Shown in pieces: positions 1 through 9,189 of a stretch of DNA of 64,000 bases. The notes beneath the pieces were generated by a model. That model had not been told where the DNA came from and made no database searches. It was given only the letters and a program-made list of their open reading frames with translations. Position numbers and translations under genes: made by a program. Position 1 is the first letter of the stretch. Every line of letters starts with the position of its first letter. Source of the stretch: Candidatus Thiodiazotropha endoloripes (GTDB lineage Bacteria; Pseudomonadota; Gammaproteobacteria; Chromatiales; Chromatiaceae); the NCBI GenBank assembly GCA_001709035.1, contig LVKA01000019.1, positions 310,001 to 374,000 of the forward strand, written 5' to 3'.

Positions 1-476
1 CTGCCCTGTGGGAGCGCTTCATCCCCCATTTCACCCGCCCTGGTCGTTTGGTTGACCGGGTCGTGGCGATTCCTGATGAGGGTACCAATCTGCAGTTGGG
101 GAATATCCGCCTGATGGCGTTACCGGCCCACTTCCTTCATGCGGAAGGCAATTTCCAGTTTTATGATCCCCTCAGCCGGATCCTCTTCTCCGGGGATTTG
201 GGCGCCAATCTGCCACCGGGCGATCTCAATGCACCGGTGAAAAAGCTCTCTGAGATCATGCCCTATATGGAAGGCTTTCACCGTCGCTATATGAACGCCA
301 ACAAGGTCTGCAGACTCTGGGCCAACATGGTCCGTCAACTCGATATCGAGATGATCGTACCCCAGCATGGTCGGGCGTTTGTCGGTAAGAAAGTGGTCAA
401 CGAGTTCATCTCCTGGGTCGAGAATCTGGAGTGTGGTGTGGATCTGGTGACTCAGGCGAACTATCAGCTGCCCTGA
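1..476 (+). CDS. MBL-fold di-iron (ODP-type) protein, 5' truncated
   Basis: The reading frame is open from base 3, so the gene starts left of the window; the TTG at 48 is internal. The visible 157 residues resemble the metallo-beta-lactamase-fold domain of flavodiiron proteins and related oxygen-binding di-iron proteins. A His-Ala-Glu-Gly-Asn stretch lies in the PAHFLHAEGN segment, followed by FSGDLGA and a late PQHG, which supply the usual His/Asp metal ligands. No flavodoxin domain follows, so it may be a stand-alone ODP sensor or oxidoreductase rather than a full flavodiiron reductase. Its partner or N-terminal domain cannot be seen. Confidence 0.75.
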   Translation, partial: ALWERFIPHFTRPGRLVDRVVAIPDEGTNLQLGNIRLMALPAHFLHAEGNFQFYDPLSRILFSGDLGANLPPGDLNAPVKKLSEIMPYMEGFHRRYMNANKVCRLWANMVRQLDIEMIVPQHGRAFVGKKVVNEFISWVENLECGVDLVTQANYQLP

Positions 477-552
477 TTATCAAGCCGTAGTCGATCTGTT
501 TGTCGGCGCTGTGCCATAGCTTGTTTCGCTTCCAACCGTAAGCAATCTGTTT

Positions 553-1512
553 TCAGAAAACGGCGTGTCTGCCATTTTCTTTCGATGGCAGAATATCCGG
601 AACCTGGTTAATGGGAATGGGTTTGCTGAATTAGTACTACGGCAGATATTCGCACGCCAGTTGGAGCAGAACCTTCGATTACTCTTCCGTATCCACACCT
701 TCGGCAATCATCTCCAGTTGCAATGCTTTGACCCAGAGAAGAATGGCGTAGACCAGTGAGTAATGGCTGCCGGGTTTTTGTGAGTCCTGCTCATCCGACC
801 AGTGCAGTTGATTGAAGAAATTGTGATCGATTTTGAGTTGACCGATAGGTGACGTATCGATCGTCGCCAGTGATGAGTAGTCGGCGCCATAACCATCAAC
901 GGAAAAGGTGATGTTCAGTTCCGATAATTGATTGAGTGTGTCAGTGGCGACGTTGCTGTCCAGCAACCTGGATAAATTGATCCGGGATTACAATGTCACG
1001 ATAGGGGTGTTGCCATCTCAACAGGGCCTCCAGTATCATGCGCTGATTGGCCATCACCGGCATGTTGGCCTGAAAAAAGCGGGCGATTGCCCCGCCCTCT
1101 TTTTTGGCCTGGTACACAGCGGTATCCGCTTGACTTATCACCTCGTTGAGATTGTATTTAATCTGAAAACTGTGGACACCCGAATCAACGATTCATTCAG
1201 TTCTTCGCGATATGTTCGGCAAACCGCTGGGCTATCACGGCTATGATGTTTGTGTCGTAATGTTGTTCATCGGGCGGGAAGACAATCCACCCCCACCCAT
1301 GCGAAACAACATTTTTGTGGTCGAGTCCTGAACATAGGATTCAAGCAGTTTACTGAGAACCTGTTTTTTTTCAGATTCTCATAGTTTTGATGTTCATCGG
1401 TGTTTGCCTGAAGAAACGGCTCCCAGTTGCCATCGATATGGTTATCTGCATCCAATTCGTAGATGGTTGAGCCATTGCTGGACATGAATCCCGACAACTG
1501 TCTGTTCAACAC
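553..1512 (-). pseudogene. Decayed GGDEF-EAL cyclic-di-GMP protein
   Basis: Fragments of one diguanylate cyclase/phosphodiesterase can be followed on the minus strand in shifting frames. Near 1270-1390 there is a GGDEF-like MLFRMGGGG remnant. At 941-1141 a GGDEF tail (QADTAVYQAKKEGG) joins directly to EALLRWQHP, with residues missing between them. At 679-966 EAL core remnants follow (SVDGYGADYSSL, QLKIDHNFF, IAEGVDTEE), and the EAL tail (FSKPIPINQVPDILPS) continues in frame to 553 behind three stop codons. Several frameshifts, a large deletion of the EAL middle and the stops make a functional product very unlikely. The start at 1512 is only the limit of recognisable coding. Confidence 0.8.
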
Positions 1513-1613
1513 GGTAAATCATGCTGAGGTAAACTCGCCCGGATAGAAACTTAGGAGCGAAGTCAGGAAATAATAAGCGGCACACCGAAAAACAATCGCT
1601 AAAGATCGAGAGT

Positions 1614-2561
1614 TTAAATATCGTTGGTACCCAACCAGAAACTCAGATTCTTAGCGAGAAACTCCTCCACCGGCATATAGTGCGAACCGTCACAGGAGAA
1701 GGTCAGACCGAGCATGCCGTTCATGATATTCACCGATGCACTGCGCAGATAGATGGTCTCATCGACGAAGCGCAGTGCCTTGAATTCCTGCAACACGTCA
1801 CGTAACTGTTCAGGGCTCACCTTGGCTCGATCAGGGTAGGGATGCAGCGGATAGGCCAACACGATATCCGGGTCGATGATCTCCTCGACACCATGAATAT
1901 GGTAGCTGTAGGGATCATCCATATCCCAGAATGAGCAGCGCCCGCTGGAGAAGTGGATCTTGCAGTGAAAGATGCCGTGTTCGGTCATCAGATCGTAGAC
2001 GGTTTCATGCACTGAATCGATGTGTTCATCGAGCCGGCTCTGCACTCTCTGCTGCATAAACAGTTGACCGCGAACCGCCGGATCTCCCTTGAACTGCTGC
2101 CACTGGGGCTGCTCCATGCTGGCGTTCTCTTCCGCGTTGAGTTTGTCGAGCGAGAAGTCCGCCGCGATGAAGCCGACCAGATTTTTATTCTGCCGCACCG
2201 CCTGCAGAGCAGTGACACACTCGCGATGTGAAAACTGGCTGTGGTAGACCGATGAGAGCATGATCCCCTTGAAAGGCAGGTTGTTCTTCAGATAGGGGCG
2301 CTCGGAGAGATCCCTGCCCCGCCAGCCTCTATCCACACCATCTGGCATCACCAGGGATGAGATCTCCCGACCGTCCAGATCCCAGGCATAGAGAAATTCG
2401 CAATTGGTGATATCGCCGATATGCTCCAGCAGTACTCCGTCGAGTGCATCCGGATCCTGCCAGACCTGGGCACACTGTTTGGCCAATTCGGAGAGGGGCT
2501 TGCCGATAGCGCTGGCCAAGGCATCTTTTTTTGCCAGTATGATCTGTTTTACTGCAGACAT
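1614..2561 (-). CDS. PDC/Cache sensor-domain protein
   Basis: A 315-residue protein without signal peptide or membrane segment. The first half (residues about 40-165) matches the PDC/Cache sensor fold in its pattern RDLSERPYL, GIMLSSVYHS, and GFIAADFSLDKL. The second half has no signature I recognise. It ends with SCD-containing text typical of conserved proteins of sulfur-oxidising gammaproteobacteria. A GTG at 2576 would add five residues, but it sits inside the AGGAG motif; the ATG at 2561 has that AGGAG about 14 bases upstream, so I prefer it. It is divergent from hemE across about 100 bases. A soluble Cache protein without output domain suggests a ligand-binding or regulatory subunit, but this is inference. 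Confidence 0.7.
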   Translation of the reverse strand: MSAVKQIILAKKDALASAIGKPLSELAKQCAQVWQDPDALDGVLLEHIGDITNCEFLYAWDLDGREISSLVMPDGVDRGWRGRDLSERPYLKNNLPFKGIMLSSVYHSQFSHRECVTALQAVRQNKNLVGFIAADFSLDKLNAEENASMEQPQWQQFKGDPAVRGQLFMQQRVQSRLDEHIDSVHETVYDLMTEHGIFHCKIHFSSGRCSFWDMDDPYSYHIHGVEEIIDPDIVLAYPLHPYPDRAKVSPEQLRDVLQEFKALRFVDETIYLRSASVNIMNGMLGLTFSCDGSHYMPVEEFLAKNLSFWLGTNDI

Positions 2562-2662
2562 AGGTTTGAGATTCACTCCTGGGCTGAACGCGATATACTT
2601 AGTTGCCGGGTTGGCCGGTTACCTCTTTATACCAAAAAAATGTTGCTAAAGGATCTTAATCC

Positions 2663-3727
2663 GTGACCAGTTTAAAAAATGACCGTTTTCTTAGAGCCTT
2701 GGCGCGTGAGCCGGTGGATATGACCCCTGTGTGGATGATGCGTCAGGCAGGACGTTATCTGCCTGAATACCGGGCCACCCGTGCGAAGGCCGGGAGTTTC
2801 ATGGATCTGTGTAAGAATCCGGAATTGGCCTGTGAAGTGACCCTGCAGCCTTTGGATCGTTATCCGCTGGATGCGGCGATCCTATTCTCCGACATTCTGA
2901 CCGTACCGGATGCGATGGGCCTGGGCCTCTACTTCACCACGGGGGAGGGCCCCAGGTTTGAGCGCCCGGTAACCGATGAAGCGGCTGTTGAGGCGCTCGG
3001 TCTGCCGGATATGGCAGAAGATCTGGGCTATGTGATGGATGCGGTGAGCACCATTCGGCGGGAGCTGGATGGCCGAGTGCCTTTGATCGGCTTCAGTGGC
3101 AGCCCCTGGACACTGGCCACCTATATGGTCGAGGGGGGCGGCACCAAGAACTTCTCCAAAGTGAAAGGGATGATGTTCGACCGCCCTGAACTGATGCATC
3201 GCCTGCTGGAGAAGGTTGCAACCGCGGTGACCGCCTATCTGAATGCCCAGGTTGAAGCCGGTGCCCAGGCGTTGATGATCTTCGATACCTGGGGCGGCGC
3301 CCTGACCCCACAGCACTATCAGAGCTTTTCCCTGGACTACATGGCGCGGATTCTGGACGGCCTGACCAAACAAGCCGATGGGCGCAAGATTCCGACCATA
3401 CTCTTTACCAAAGGTGGCGGTCTGTGGCTGGAGAAGATGGCTGACACCGGCTGTGATGGGCTTGGCGTCGACTGGACTTTGAGTCTTGCCGATGCCAGAA
3501 GCCGAGTGGGTGACCGGGTCGCACTGCAGGGAAATCTGGACCCATGCACCCTCTACGCCTCACCGGAGCGGATTCGTGAGGAGGTGGCGAAGGTGCTTGC
3601 CAGTTATGGACAGGGCAGTGGCCATATCTTCAATCTGGGGCATGGTATCCACCCGGAGATCGACCCTGAACATGCGGGTGTTTTTGTCGAAGCGGTTCAT
3701 GAATTGAGTCGTCCCTACCATCAGTAG
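2663..3727 (+). CDS. hemE: Uroporphyrinogen decarboxylase
   Basis: HemE decarboxylates the four acetate side chains of uroporphyrinogen III to give coproporphyrinogen III in cytoplasmic haem synthesis. The 354-residue length is normal for the family. The hallmark [10 protein letters not shown] is at residues 27-36, and the substrate-pocket motif [13 protein letters not shown] and the late GNLDPCTLY and [10 protein letters not shown] motifs are intact. The start is GTG, with AAAGGA eight bases upstream. It is followed after 12 bases by a dehydrogenase gene on the same strand, so the two are probably cotranscribed. It fits a haem-rich organism, as several cytochrome genes lie nearby. Confidence 0.97.
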   Translation: MTSLKNDRFLRALAREPVDMTPVWMMRQAGRYLPEYRATRAKAGSFMDLCKNPELACEVTLQPLDRYPLDAAILFSDILTVPDAMGLGLYFTTGEGPRFERPVTDEAAVEALGLPDMAEDLGYVMDAVSTIRRELDGRVPLIGFSGSPWTLATYMVEGGGTKNFSKVKGMMFDRPELMHRLLEKVATAVTAYLNAQVEAGAQALMIFDTWGGALTPQHYQSFSLDYMARILDGLTKQADGRKIPTILFTKGGGLWLEKMADTGCDGLGVDWTLSLADARSRVGDRVALQGNLDPCTLYASPERIREEVAKVLASYGQGSGHIFNLGHGIHPEIDPEHAGVFVEAVHELSRPYHQ

Positions 3728-3739
3728 AGCCATTTAATT

Positions 3740-4627
3740 ATGAAAGTAACCCTGCTAGGACTTGGATTGATGGGGCTGCCGGTTGCCCATCGTTTGATTC
3801 AACGTGGTCATGAGGTGAAAGCCTGGAACCGATCAGAATCACGTCTGCAGACGGCGCAGGCCGAAGGCGTTGCCGTGACAGGGGATCTGGCTGATGCGGT
3901 CAGCGATTCGGAGGTCCTCCTGCTGACATTGAGTGATGCCCAGGCAATCGAGTCGGTGCTGTTCTGCGATGAGGTCGTGAGCCAACTTGGTGGTAAGACG
4001 GTGTTGCAGATGGGTACCATCTCGCCCGATCAGAGTCGCGAACTTGCTGACCGGGTGCAACAGTCAGGTGCCGACTATCTGGAGGTGCCGGTACTCGGTA
4101 GTATTCCAGAGGCGATGAGTGGTGAATTGATCGTGATGGCGGGTGGTTCCGAGGAGGTCTACCACCACTGTCTGTTGTTACTCAGAGGGCTGGGTAAGGA
4201 GGTTGACCTGGTTGGCGGAGTCGGTCAGGCAGCGGCAATGAAACTGGCGATGAATCAGCTGATCGCCGCATTGACAGTCGGGTTTGCCCAGAGCCTGGGC
4301 TTGATCCGGGCTGAGGGTGTCGATGTTGAACATTTCATGAAGTTACTGCGTGAAAGCGCACTCTATGCACCGACCTTCGATAAAAAACTGCAGAAGTACC
4401 TCGAACACGACTACAGCAAAGCCAACTTTCCCCTGAAGCATCTGATCAAGGATATCGGACTGTTTAAAGCGGTGGCTGAATCTTCCGGTATGAACGGTAA
4501 AGTGGCCGATGCCACACTGAGCATTTTGAACAGTGGTCAACAGGCTGGATACGGTGATGAAGACTATTCAGCCCTGTATGAAGCGATCAATCCGGGTTTC
4601 GATGCGGAAACCGATATCGGTTGTTAG
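3740..4627 (+). CDS. NAD(P)-dependent beta-hydroxyacid dehydrogenase family protein
   Basis: A 295-residue member of the 3-hydroxyisobutyrate dehydrogenase / tartronate semialdehyde reductase superfamily. The Rossmann motif GLGLMGLPVAHRL is at residues 7-19. The substrate motif region (LEVPVLGSIPEAMSG, where many members have APVSGG) is near residue 115. The catalytic lysine region AMKLAMNQ is near residue 170. It reduces or oxidises a small beta-hydroxyacid or short aldehyde; the substrate cannot be read from the sequence. GLYR-type succinic semialdehyde/glyoxylate reductases are the closest alternative. It lies 12 bases after hemE. Its TAG stop is embedded in a TAGGGCCTG motif seen at other gene ends in this window. 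Confidence 0.85.
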   Translation: MKVTLLGLGLMGLPVAHRLIQRGHEVKAWNRSESRLQTAQAEGVAVTGDLADAVSDSEVLLLTLSDAQAIESVLFCDEVVSQLGGKTVLQMGTISPDQSRELADRVQQSGADYLEVPVLGSIPEAMSGELIVMAGGSEEVYHHCLLLLRGLGKEVDLVGGVGQAAAMKLAMNQLIAALTVGFAQSLGLIRAEGVDVEHFMKLLRESALYAPTFDKKLQKYLEHDYSKANFPLKHLIKDIGLFKAVAESSGMNGKVADATLSILNSGQQAGYGDEDYSALYEAINPGFDAETDIGC

Positions 4628-5105
4628 GGCCTGATAAAAAAGCTGCAGGACAGTCTCTCGATGTAGCAACATATTGCTGGGCGCTGTGATTTAACTGAGC
4701 GCTGTTAAATCAAAAAACAGAATCCACTCACCTTTGAGTTTCCGAAACAGATCTGAAGTGACCGAAAGGTTATCTGTGTTATTACCGGCTACTATTTCGG
4801 TATTCATCCGTAGATTTAAAAAAACCCCATTTAATGCAAACTGTTGTTTGCTGGCTTGACAGGCATTACCATCTAGGGCCTGTTACCACTAATCCGGTCG
4901 ACTGTTTACAGGTGAAATCCATAGCAGTGAAGCTGTAGTTGTACACAACAATTCACTCTTTCAGTCATACTGCTGTGCTGAAGATACTAATAACATAAGT
5001 CGAGTGATTGGAAGTCGTGTTAGCAGACACTGAAGCATTTATCTGACTGAAGCTTGGCAGGTAATCGAAAATAAGAATTAGATTTAAAGTATGGACTAAA
5101 GATAG
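4628..5105. other. Intergenic region, no gene found
   Basis: This 478-base gap is AT-rich and carries only short ORFs without ribosome binding sites. It holds one TAGGGCCTGTTA copy at 4874-4885 and presumably the promoter of the histidine kinase. I could not place a convincing minus-35/minus-10 pair. Confidence 0.5.
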
Positions 5106-7001
5106 ATGGAACTTACACTTCAACGGAAGATGAATAACAAGCTCAATCTGGAATTAGCCAAAGAATCATACAAGCTTGCAACAAAAGCCAGTATCGGCAG
5201 TTTTGCGACTTTTGCAGCAATCATCTATTTTTTCTGGGGCCTGGTTTCAACGCCATTACTGACTGCCTGGGTTTTTATCAATATTGTCTGTTCGGCATCG
5301 GTATTCTTTGTTGCCCGTCAGTTTGAAAAACGAGTCAATCTGAATAATGCAAACAGATGGCTGCGCATATACAGCCTACTGGTGTTGGTCAGTGTTGTAC
5401 CCTGGGGGTTTATCGGTCCGATAGGTTTTATGATAGAGGATGAGACCTATCATATGTTGACGCTCTTCATATTGGGCGGTGTGACAGCGGGTGGCATCAT
5501 TACCCGTGCAGTGATATTCAAAAACTATGTGCTGACACTTTTCTCCTTGTTGACACCAACCCTGATAACGCTGCTTATGCAGGGAACCGCCCTTGCCGAA
5601 ACCGTTCTGATCCTGATTCTGATCTATATGGTATTTATGTTGTGGGTTGCCAAAAGTTACAGTCGTAACGTTAAACACAATATCCAGCTATGGTTGGACA
5701 ATGAAAAGCTGCTTGGAGAGGTGAGGGATTCTCATGCAGAAATTGCAAAAAAGAATCTGGAACTGACCCGCGAGATCGAACAGGGTAAGAAGATTGAAAG
5801 CCAGTTGATTGAAGCCAAGGAGAGATCTGAGCGGGCGAGTGAAGCAAAGAACCAGTTTCTGGCCAATGTCAGCCATGAACTGCGTACACCGTTAAATGGA
5901 ATTATGGGTTTTACCGAGTTGCTGCAGGAAGAGCGTCTGGAGCAGAAACATAATCAATTTGTTTCACAAATCGGCAAAGCAGCAAAAAGTCTGTTGCATA
6001 TTGTGAATGACATTCTGGATATCACCTCGATTGAGTCAGGCCAGATCAGTTTGAATGAAGAAGCCTTCACACTGCATACGGAAATGGAAGAGGTTCTTGC
6101 CATCATGGGTCCGAATGCTGAGCGAAAGAATCTGGCGCTTAAGCTGTGCATCGATAAGCAGATTCATAACAGGCTGTATGGGGATGCAAACCGTTTGCGT
6201 CAGATTGTCAGTAATCTGCTTTCCAACGCGATCAAGTATACCGAGTCGGGTTGTGTCAGTTTGACAATAAAATTGTTGAACTCAAACGGCAAAAAAGTAT
6301 TGCTTAGATTCGAAGTCGAGGATACTGGAGTCGGTATAGCTGAGACGGAAATAAGTACAATTTTCGATAATTTCACCCGAGTGGAAAATTTTGAAACCCG
6401 TAAAACGGAAGGTGCCGGGCTGGGTTTGGCGATCGTTAAGAGCCTGGTGGTAAAAATGGATGGTGAACTGGATGTCTGCAGTCAATTGAATGAAGGTTCC
6501 TGTTTCAGTCTGGAGTTGCCACTGAAAGTCTGTACTCAGGATGATTTCTGTCTGCAGGCACCTAGAGCTGCCACTGTCACGCAACAACAGCGCCAAAACT
6601 TTCATGTACTGGTTGTCGATGATAACGAAATCAATCGAATGCTGCTTTGCGCATTTCTTGCCAAGCTCGGCAATCCTTATGCTGTCGCCAGCAATGGCTA
6701 TGAAGCCTTGGCACAAATACGCAACAACCGATTTGATGTTGTTTTGATGGATATTCAAATGCCCGATATCAGTGGTATGGATGTGGCAAACCGGTTGCGG
6801 GCCGAGAGCGGATCAATACCAATTCTGATTGCGACCACAGCACATGCCTTTCCTGAACAGCATCAAACGATTCTCGATGCCGGTTTTTCTGACCTGTTGA
6901 CCAAGCCAGTTGGAATGGAGGAGTTGGAAAAGACTCTGACCCATGCCTATAGTGGTGGATACGCGGAAAAGAAGAGAGTTGCCAATACCATGTTGATGTA
7001 A
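5106..7001 (+). CDS. Membrane hybrid sensor histidine kinase
   Basis: A 631-residue hybrid kinase. Residues about 30-205 are hydrophobic with five or six membrane helices and almost no periplasmic loop, so the sensor lies within the membrane. A coiled coil (about 210-250) leads to the HisKA box, with the phospho-acceptor His257 in SHELRTPLNG. The HATPase domain has the N box NLLSNAIKYT, DTGVGIA and GAGLGLAIVK. A receiver domain follows (about 500-620) with acidic pocket VVDDNEINR and phospho-Asp549 in LMDIQMPD. There is no Hpt domain, so a separate phosphotransfer protein is expected. No response regulator gene is adjacent, so its output is unknown. Confidence 0.93.
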   Translation: MELTLQRKMNNKLNLELAKESYKLATKASIGSFATFAAIIYFFWGLVSTPLLTAWVFINIVCSASVFFVARQFEKRVNLNNANRWLRIYSLLVLVSVVPWGFIGPIGFMIEDETYHMLTLFILGGVTAGGIITRAVIFKNYVLTLFSLLTPTLITLLMQGTALAETVLILILIYMVFMLWVAKSYSRNVKHNIQLWLDNEKLLGEVRDSHAEIAKKNLELTREIEQGKKIESQLIEAKERSERASEAKNQFLANVSHELRTPLNGIMGFTELLQEERLEQKHNQFVSQIGKAAKSLLHIVNDILDITSIESGQISLNEEAFTLHTEMEEVLAIMGPNAERKNLALKLCIDKQIHNRLYGDANRLRQIVSNLLSNAIKYTESGCVSLTIKLLNSNGKKVLLRFEVEDTGVGIAETEISTIFDNFTRVENFETRKTEGAGLGLAIVKSLVVKMDGELDVCSQLNEGSCFSLELPLKVCTQDDFCLQAPRAATVTQQQRQNFHVLVVDDNEINRMLLCAFLAKLGNPYAVASNGYEALAQIRNNRFDVVLMDIQMPDISGMDVANRLRAESGSIPILIATTAHAFPEQHQTILDAGFSDLLTKPVGMEELEKTLTHAYSGGYAEKKRVANTMLM

Positions 7002-7149
7002 TCCTTGCCGGGATTGATTGTAATGACCAAATAAAATAGATTACTTCCTAAGCTACATATATCCCCCGTTTCAAATCGTGATACTTGGCGGAGTCTTTAT
7101 CCCTTTCGGACCGCTGAATGTGAACCATCATGTCAACAATTTTAATTGC

Positions 7150-7191
7150 TTGATTCATGTCATGTTTGCAATCTCCACCATCCTCTATGAT
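7150..7191 (+). promoter_or_regulatory. FNR/ANR-like box and minus-10 of the hemerythrin gene
   Basis: TTGAT-TCAT-GTCAT at 7150-7163 matches nine of ten positions of an FNR/ANR half-site pair (TTGAC/T-N4-G/ATCAA). A TATGAT hexamer at 7186-7191 predicts a start point near 7198. This puts the box centre at about minus 41.5, the class II activator position. The box overlaps the ATG at 7157, which argues against that codon as the hemerythrin start. Confidence 0.5.
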
Positions 7192-7225
7192 GCGCAGTTT
7201 TACCGCTAGAGATCTTTGGTGCGCC

Positions 7226-7663
7226 ATGAGTAAATATCAGCTACCTATCGTAGCCAGTGATCAGATACCGCTTGTCGAACTGGAAGTGATGAATCAGGTG
7301 CATCGGGAAGAGGTTGAATTGATCAACCAGTTGGGAACGCTGTTGATCAATGGATTCGAGGCCAAGCCCGAAATTGAAAAGATCACTCAATCGGTTATGG
7401 CCTGGATCGACCATACCCAGGAACATTTCGAGCGCGAAAACAAAATGATGATGGAGCATGGCTTCCCAGCCTATCCGGTGCATAAGGGGGAACATGATCA
7501 GGTGTTGTTACGGCTTGAATCGTTACAGGCTCAATGGCTCAAGGAGTTCAATCTGGAAGCCCTGGCCGACTTTATCTTCATCGAGTGGCGCAATTGGTTT
7601 GATAATCATGTCAAAACTATGGACATGGTGACAGCCCAGTTCTTAGGCCGGTTTATTCGATAG
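7226..7663 (+). CDS. Bacteriohemerythrin
   Basis: A 145-residue single-domain hemerythrin, a four-helix bundle that binds O2 at a di-iron centre. The expected ligands are visible: MNQVHREEVE, then WIDHTQEHFERE, then HKGEHDQV and the closing WFDNHVKTMDM. Bacterial hemerythrins carry or sense oxygen in microaerobic cells. An ATG at 7157 would give 168 residues, but it falls inside a predicted FNR-like box, and the added residues do not look like hemerythrin. I therefore choose 7226, which gives a leader of about 28 bases. It stands alone between a kinase gene and a small convergent membrane-peptide gene. Confidence 0.9.
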   Translation: MSKYQLPIVASDQIPLVELEVMNQVHREEVELINQLGTLLINGFEAKPEIEKITQSVMAWIDHTQEHFERENKMMMEHGFPAYPVHKGEHDQVLLRLESLQAQWLKEFNLEALADFIFIEWRNWFDNHVKTMDMVTAQFLGRFIR

Positions 7664-7776
7664 AGAAAACTGGAAAGGGTGAGTTGGTCAGGCTAGGGCC
7701 GGTTAACGGGTTCTATGAGAACAGTCTGGTATTTTGCAGGGCGGGGCCAGTGACTGACCACCGCCCTATTCTGCAG

Positions 7777-7857
7777 TTAGCCAATCATTACTGAGATAAT
7801 GATACCCAGCACCAGGATTGCTAATGCGCCGACTATTGCTTTATCACTACCTAACAT
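7777..7857 (-). CDS. 26-residue single-pass membrane peptide
   Basis: This small ORF has ATG at 7857 and TAA at 7777. GGAGGA lies exactly six bases upstream of the start (plus-strand TCCTCC at 7864-7869), an ideal Shine-Dalgarno arrangement. The product starts MLGSDKAIVG and continues as an uninterrupted hydrophobic stretch ending ISVMIG: a short polar N-terminus plus one membrane helix of about 20 residues. It resembles in style the tiny membrane peptides that accompany respiratory or transport complexes. I cannot assign a family. An FNR-like box lies 131 bases upstream. It is convergent with the hemerythrin gene, ending 113 bases from it. Confidence 0.6.
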   Translation of the reverse strand: MLGSDKAIVGALAILVLGIIISVMIG

Positions 7858-8404
7858 GGTTTGTCCTCCAAGTTTGACTTGACCAAAAAGCTCCTTAAAG
7901 GAATAGACAACAGCAAGTGTGTCTTTTCACAGGAGACAAGCAATAACATTGCGAGCACTAGGGTAATTGCGGCAAGCTCCATTTTAACTGACTTAAGTCA
8001 ATGAACTGCAAGGTTTTAATCCGTTTTAACACAGAATGTGACCAGTTGTTTAAAGTGCCTGCTGGCGATTCTGTTCGAGCCGATGCCCCAAAGCGCCATA
8101 GGCCGGTGCAGATGGATTGGTGAGGTGATGCGCCCCAGTGCTCCCTATTGGGCCGGGTTTCATGGTACAAATAGCTCAATTACTCTTTACCTGATGCAGC
8201 CGCAAAAAAAGTAATAACAGATCAGGGAGGAGCCGTGGATACCCCGATTCGATGCAGAACACTGGCGTGTGGCTTATTTACACCGCGCCACGGCTCTGCG
8301 GCTACTTTTACTGGCCGGCTGGGGTATCATTTATCCTGACACCGTGCTGGAGAGAATTTTGCTACCTGCAGGGTTGACTGGTGTAGCGAGAAGGTGGGCC
8401 CGAT
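7858..8404. other. Intergenic region with FNR-like box and a doubtful short ORF
   Basis: The left half is the leader and promoter of the 26-residue membrane peptide. The right half (8221-8404) is GC-richer. It has a codon-like reading frame with a GTG at 8269 and stop at 8421, which overlaps the next gene by 17 bases and encodes about 50 residues. No ribosome binding site fits that GTG, so I do not call it as a gene. Confidence 0.4.
7988..8001 (-). promoter_or_regulatory. FNR/ANR-like box upstream of the membrane peptide
   Basis: On the minus strand the sequence reads TTGAC-TTAA-GTCAG, a near-perfect 5-4-5 palindrome of the CRP/FNR superfamily type. It faces the 26-residue membrane peptide. 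A class II start point would fall near 7953, with a weak minus-10 (TACCCT) at 7965-7960. Confidence 0.4.
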
Positions 8405-9094
8405 ATGAATCTGCTGTTTAGTGAACTTCCCGGACGTTTTGAACGTCATTTAATGCGCAAGCATGACAATCCCCTGTTTCGAGCGTCACAGAGTCAGCTG
8501 ACCCAGGAGCAACTGACCGAAGCCCAGCGTCTCGACCACGAAGAGCTGGTGGCCTATATCGATAGTCTGCGCAAACTGGTAGGGGAAGCCGTGGCTTTGG
8601 GTCCCCATGAGCAGAGCGATGTGATTCTCGAGCTGAAAGAGCGACTCGATAAAGCCTACGAAAATGCCTGCCGTCTGGCCGATGATCAGACTCCGAACAA
8701 GCAGGCCATCACGAAACTGGTCGAGGTGATCATGCGTGCGGTATGGAAAGGGGCAGGTAATGACACCCTGGCGCATCAGGAGCTGCAGCAGGAGGAGGCC
8801 GCCCGAAAAAACCACTATGCGTTGCTTGAGCATCCCCTGGTGGCCGACTTGCTCGATCCCGATTCACTGATTCTTCAAAATGAGCTGCTGCCGGTACTTT
8901 TGAGTGCGGAACAGGATGAGTTTGAAGCCGCCATCACCCTGTTCGATCCGGCACAGCTGTCTGAACTCTGTCGTCAGGGCGAGGAGTTCTTTAGCGCAGC
9001 GGCTGAAGGCGAAGCCTGGCAAAAGGCGAAACAGCGGTTTGATATCCTGCAGGGTGTGTTGGATTCTCTCGACCGTGAAGGCCAGAACGCCTGA
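8405..9094 (+). CDS. Conserved helical protein of unknown function
   Basis: A 229-residue acidic, Gln/Glu/Leu-rich soluble protein. It has no signal peptide, no membrane helix and no cysteine cluster. Predicted helices dominate, with a heptad-like stretch around residues 55-90 (LRKLVGEAV to LKERLDKAYENACRLAD). I recognise no catalytic motif. GGTGG lies eight bases before the ATG. The gene is convergent with the CAP lipoprotein gene across 95 bases. It probably acts as a cytoplasmic scaffold or regulator, but nothing in the context narrows this. Confidence 0.7.
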   Translation: MNLLFSELPGRFERHLMRKHDNPLFRASQSQLTQEQLTEAQRLDHEELVAYIDSLRKLVGEAVALGPHEQSDVILELKERLDKAYENACRLADDQTPNKQAITKLVEVIMRAVWKGAGNDTLAHQELQQEEAARKNHYALLEHPLVADLLDPDSLILQNELLPVLLSAEQDEFEAAITLFDPAQLSELCRQGEEFFSAAAEGEAWQKAKQRFDILQGVLDSLDREGQNA

Positions 9095-9189
9095 GCCGGG
9101 AGATTACAACGATAGGTTGTCTGCTGTTATAAGGCCCGAATACCATCCCTGGTTTGTGACGAACATGGTCTGCTGAAAGCGTGGCGTCG

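Noticed and set aside
5072-5086. An ICE-like sequence before the histidine kinase
   Set aside because: Only about 11 of 15 positions agree with the peroxidase-promoter box and the symmetry is poor, so it is too weak to count.
8269-8421. A 50-codon frame ending inside the gene at 8405
   Set aside because: The codon pattern looks protein-like, but the only start is a GTG without a ribosome binding site, and the stronger GGAGG upstream belongs to a different frame that stops after 34 codons. It could be a frameshifted relic.
9173-9186. GAAAGCGTGG shared with the inverted repeat at 13730-13779
   Set aside because: A ten-base match is within chance for this length of sequence.
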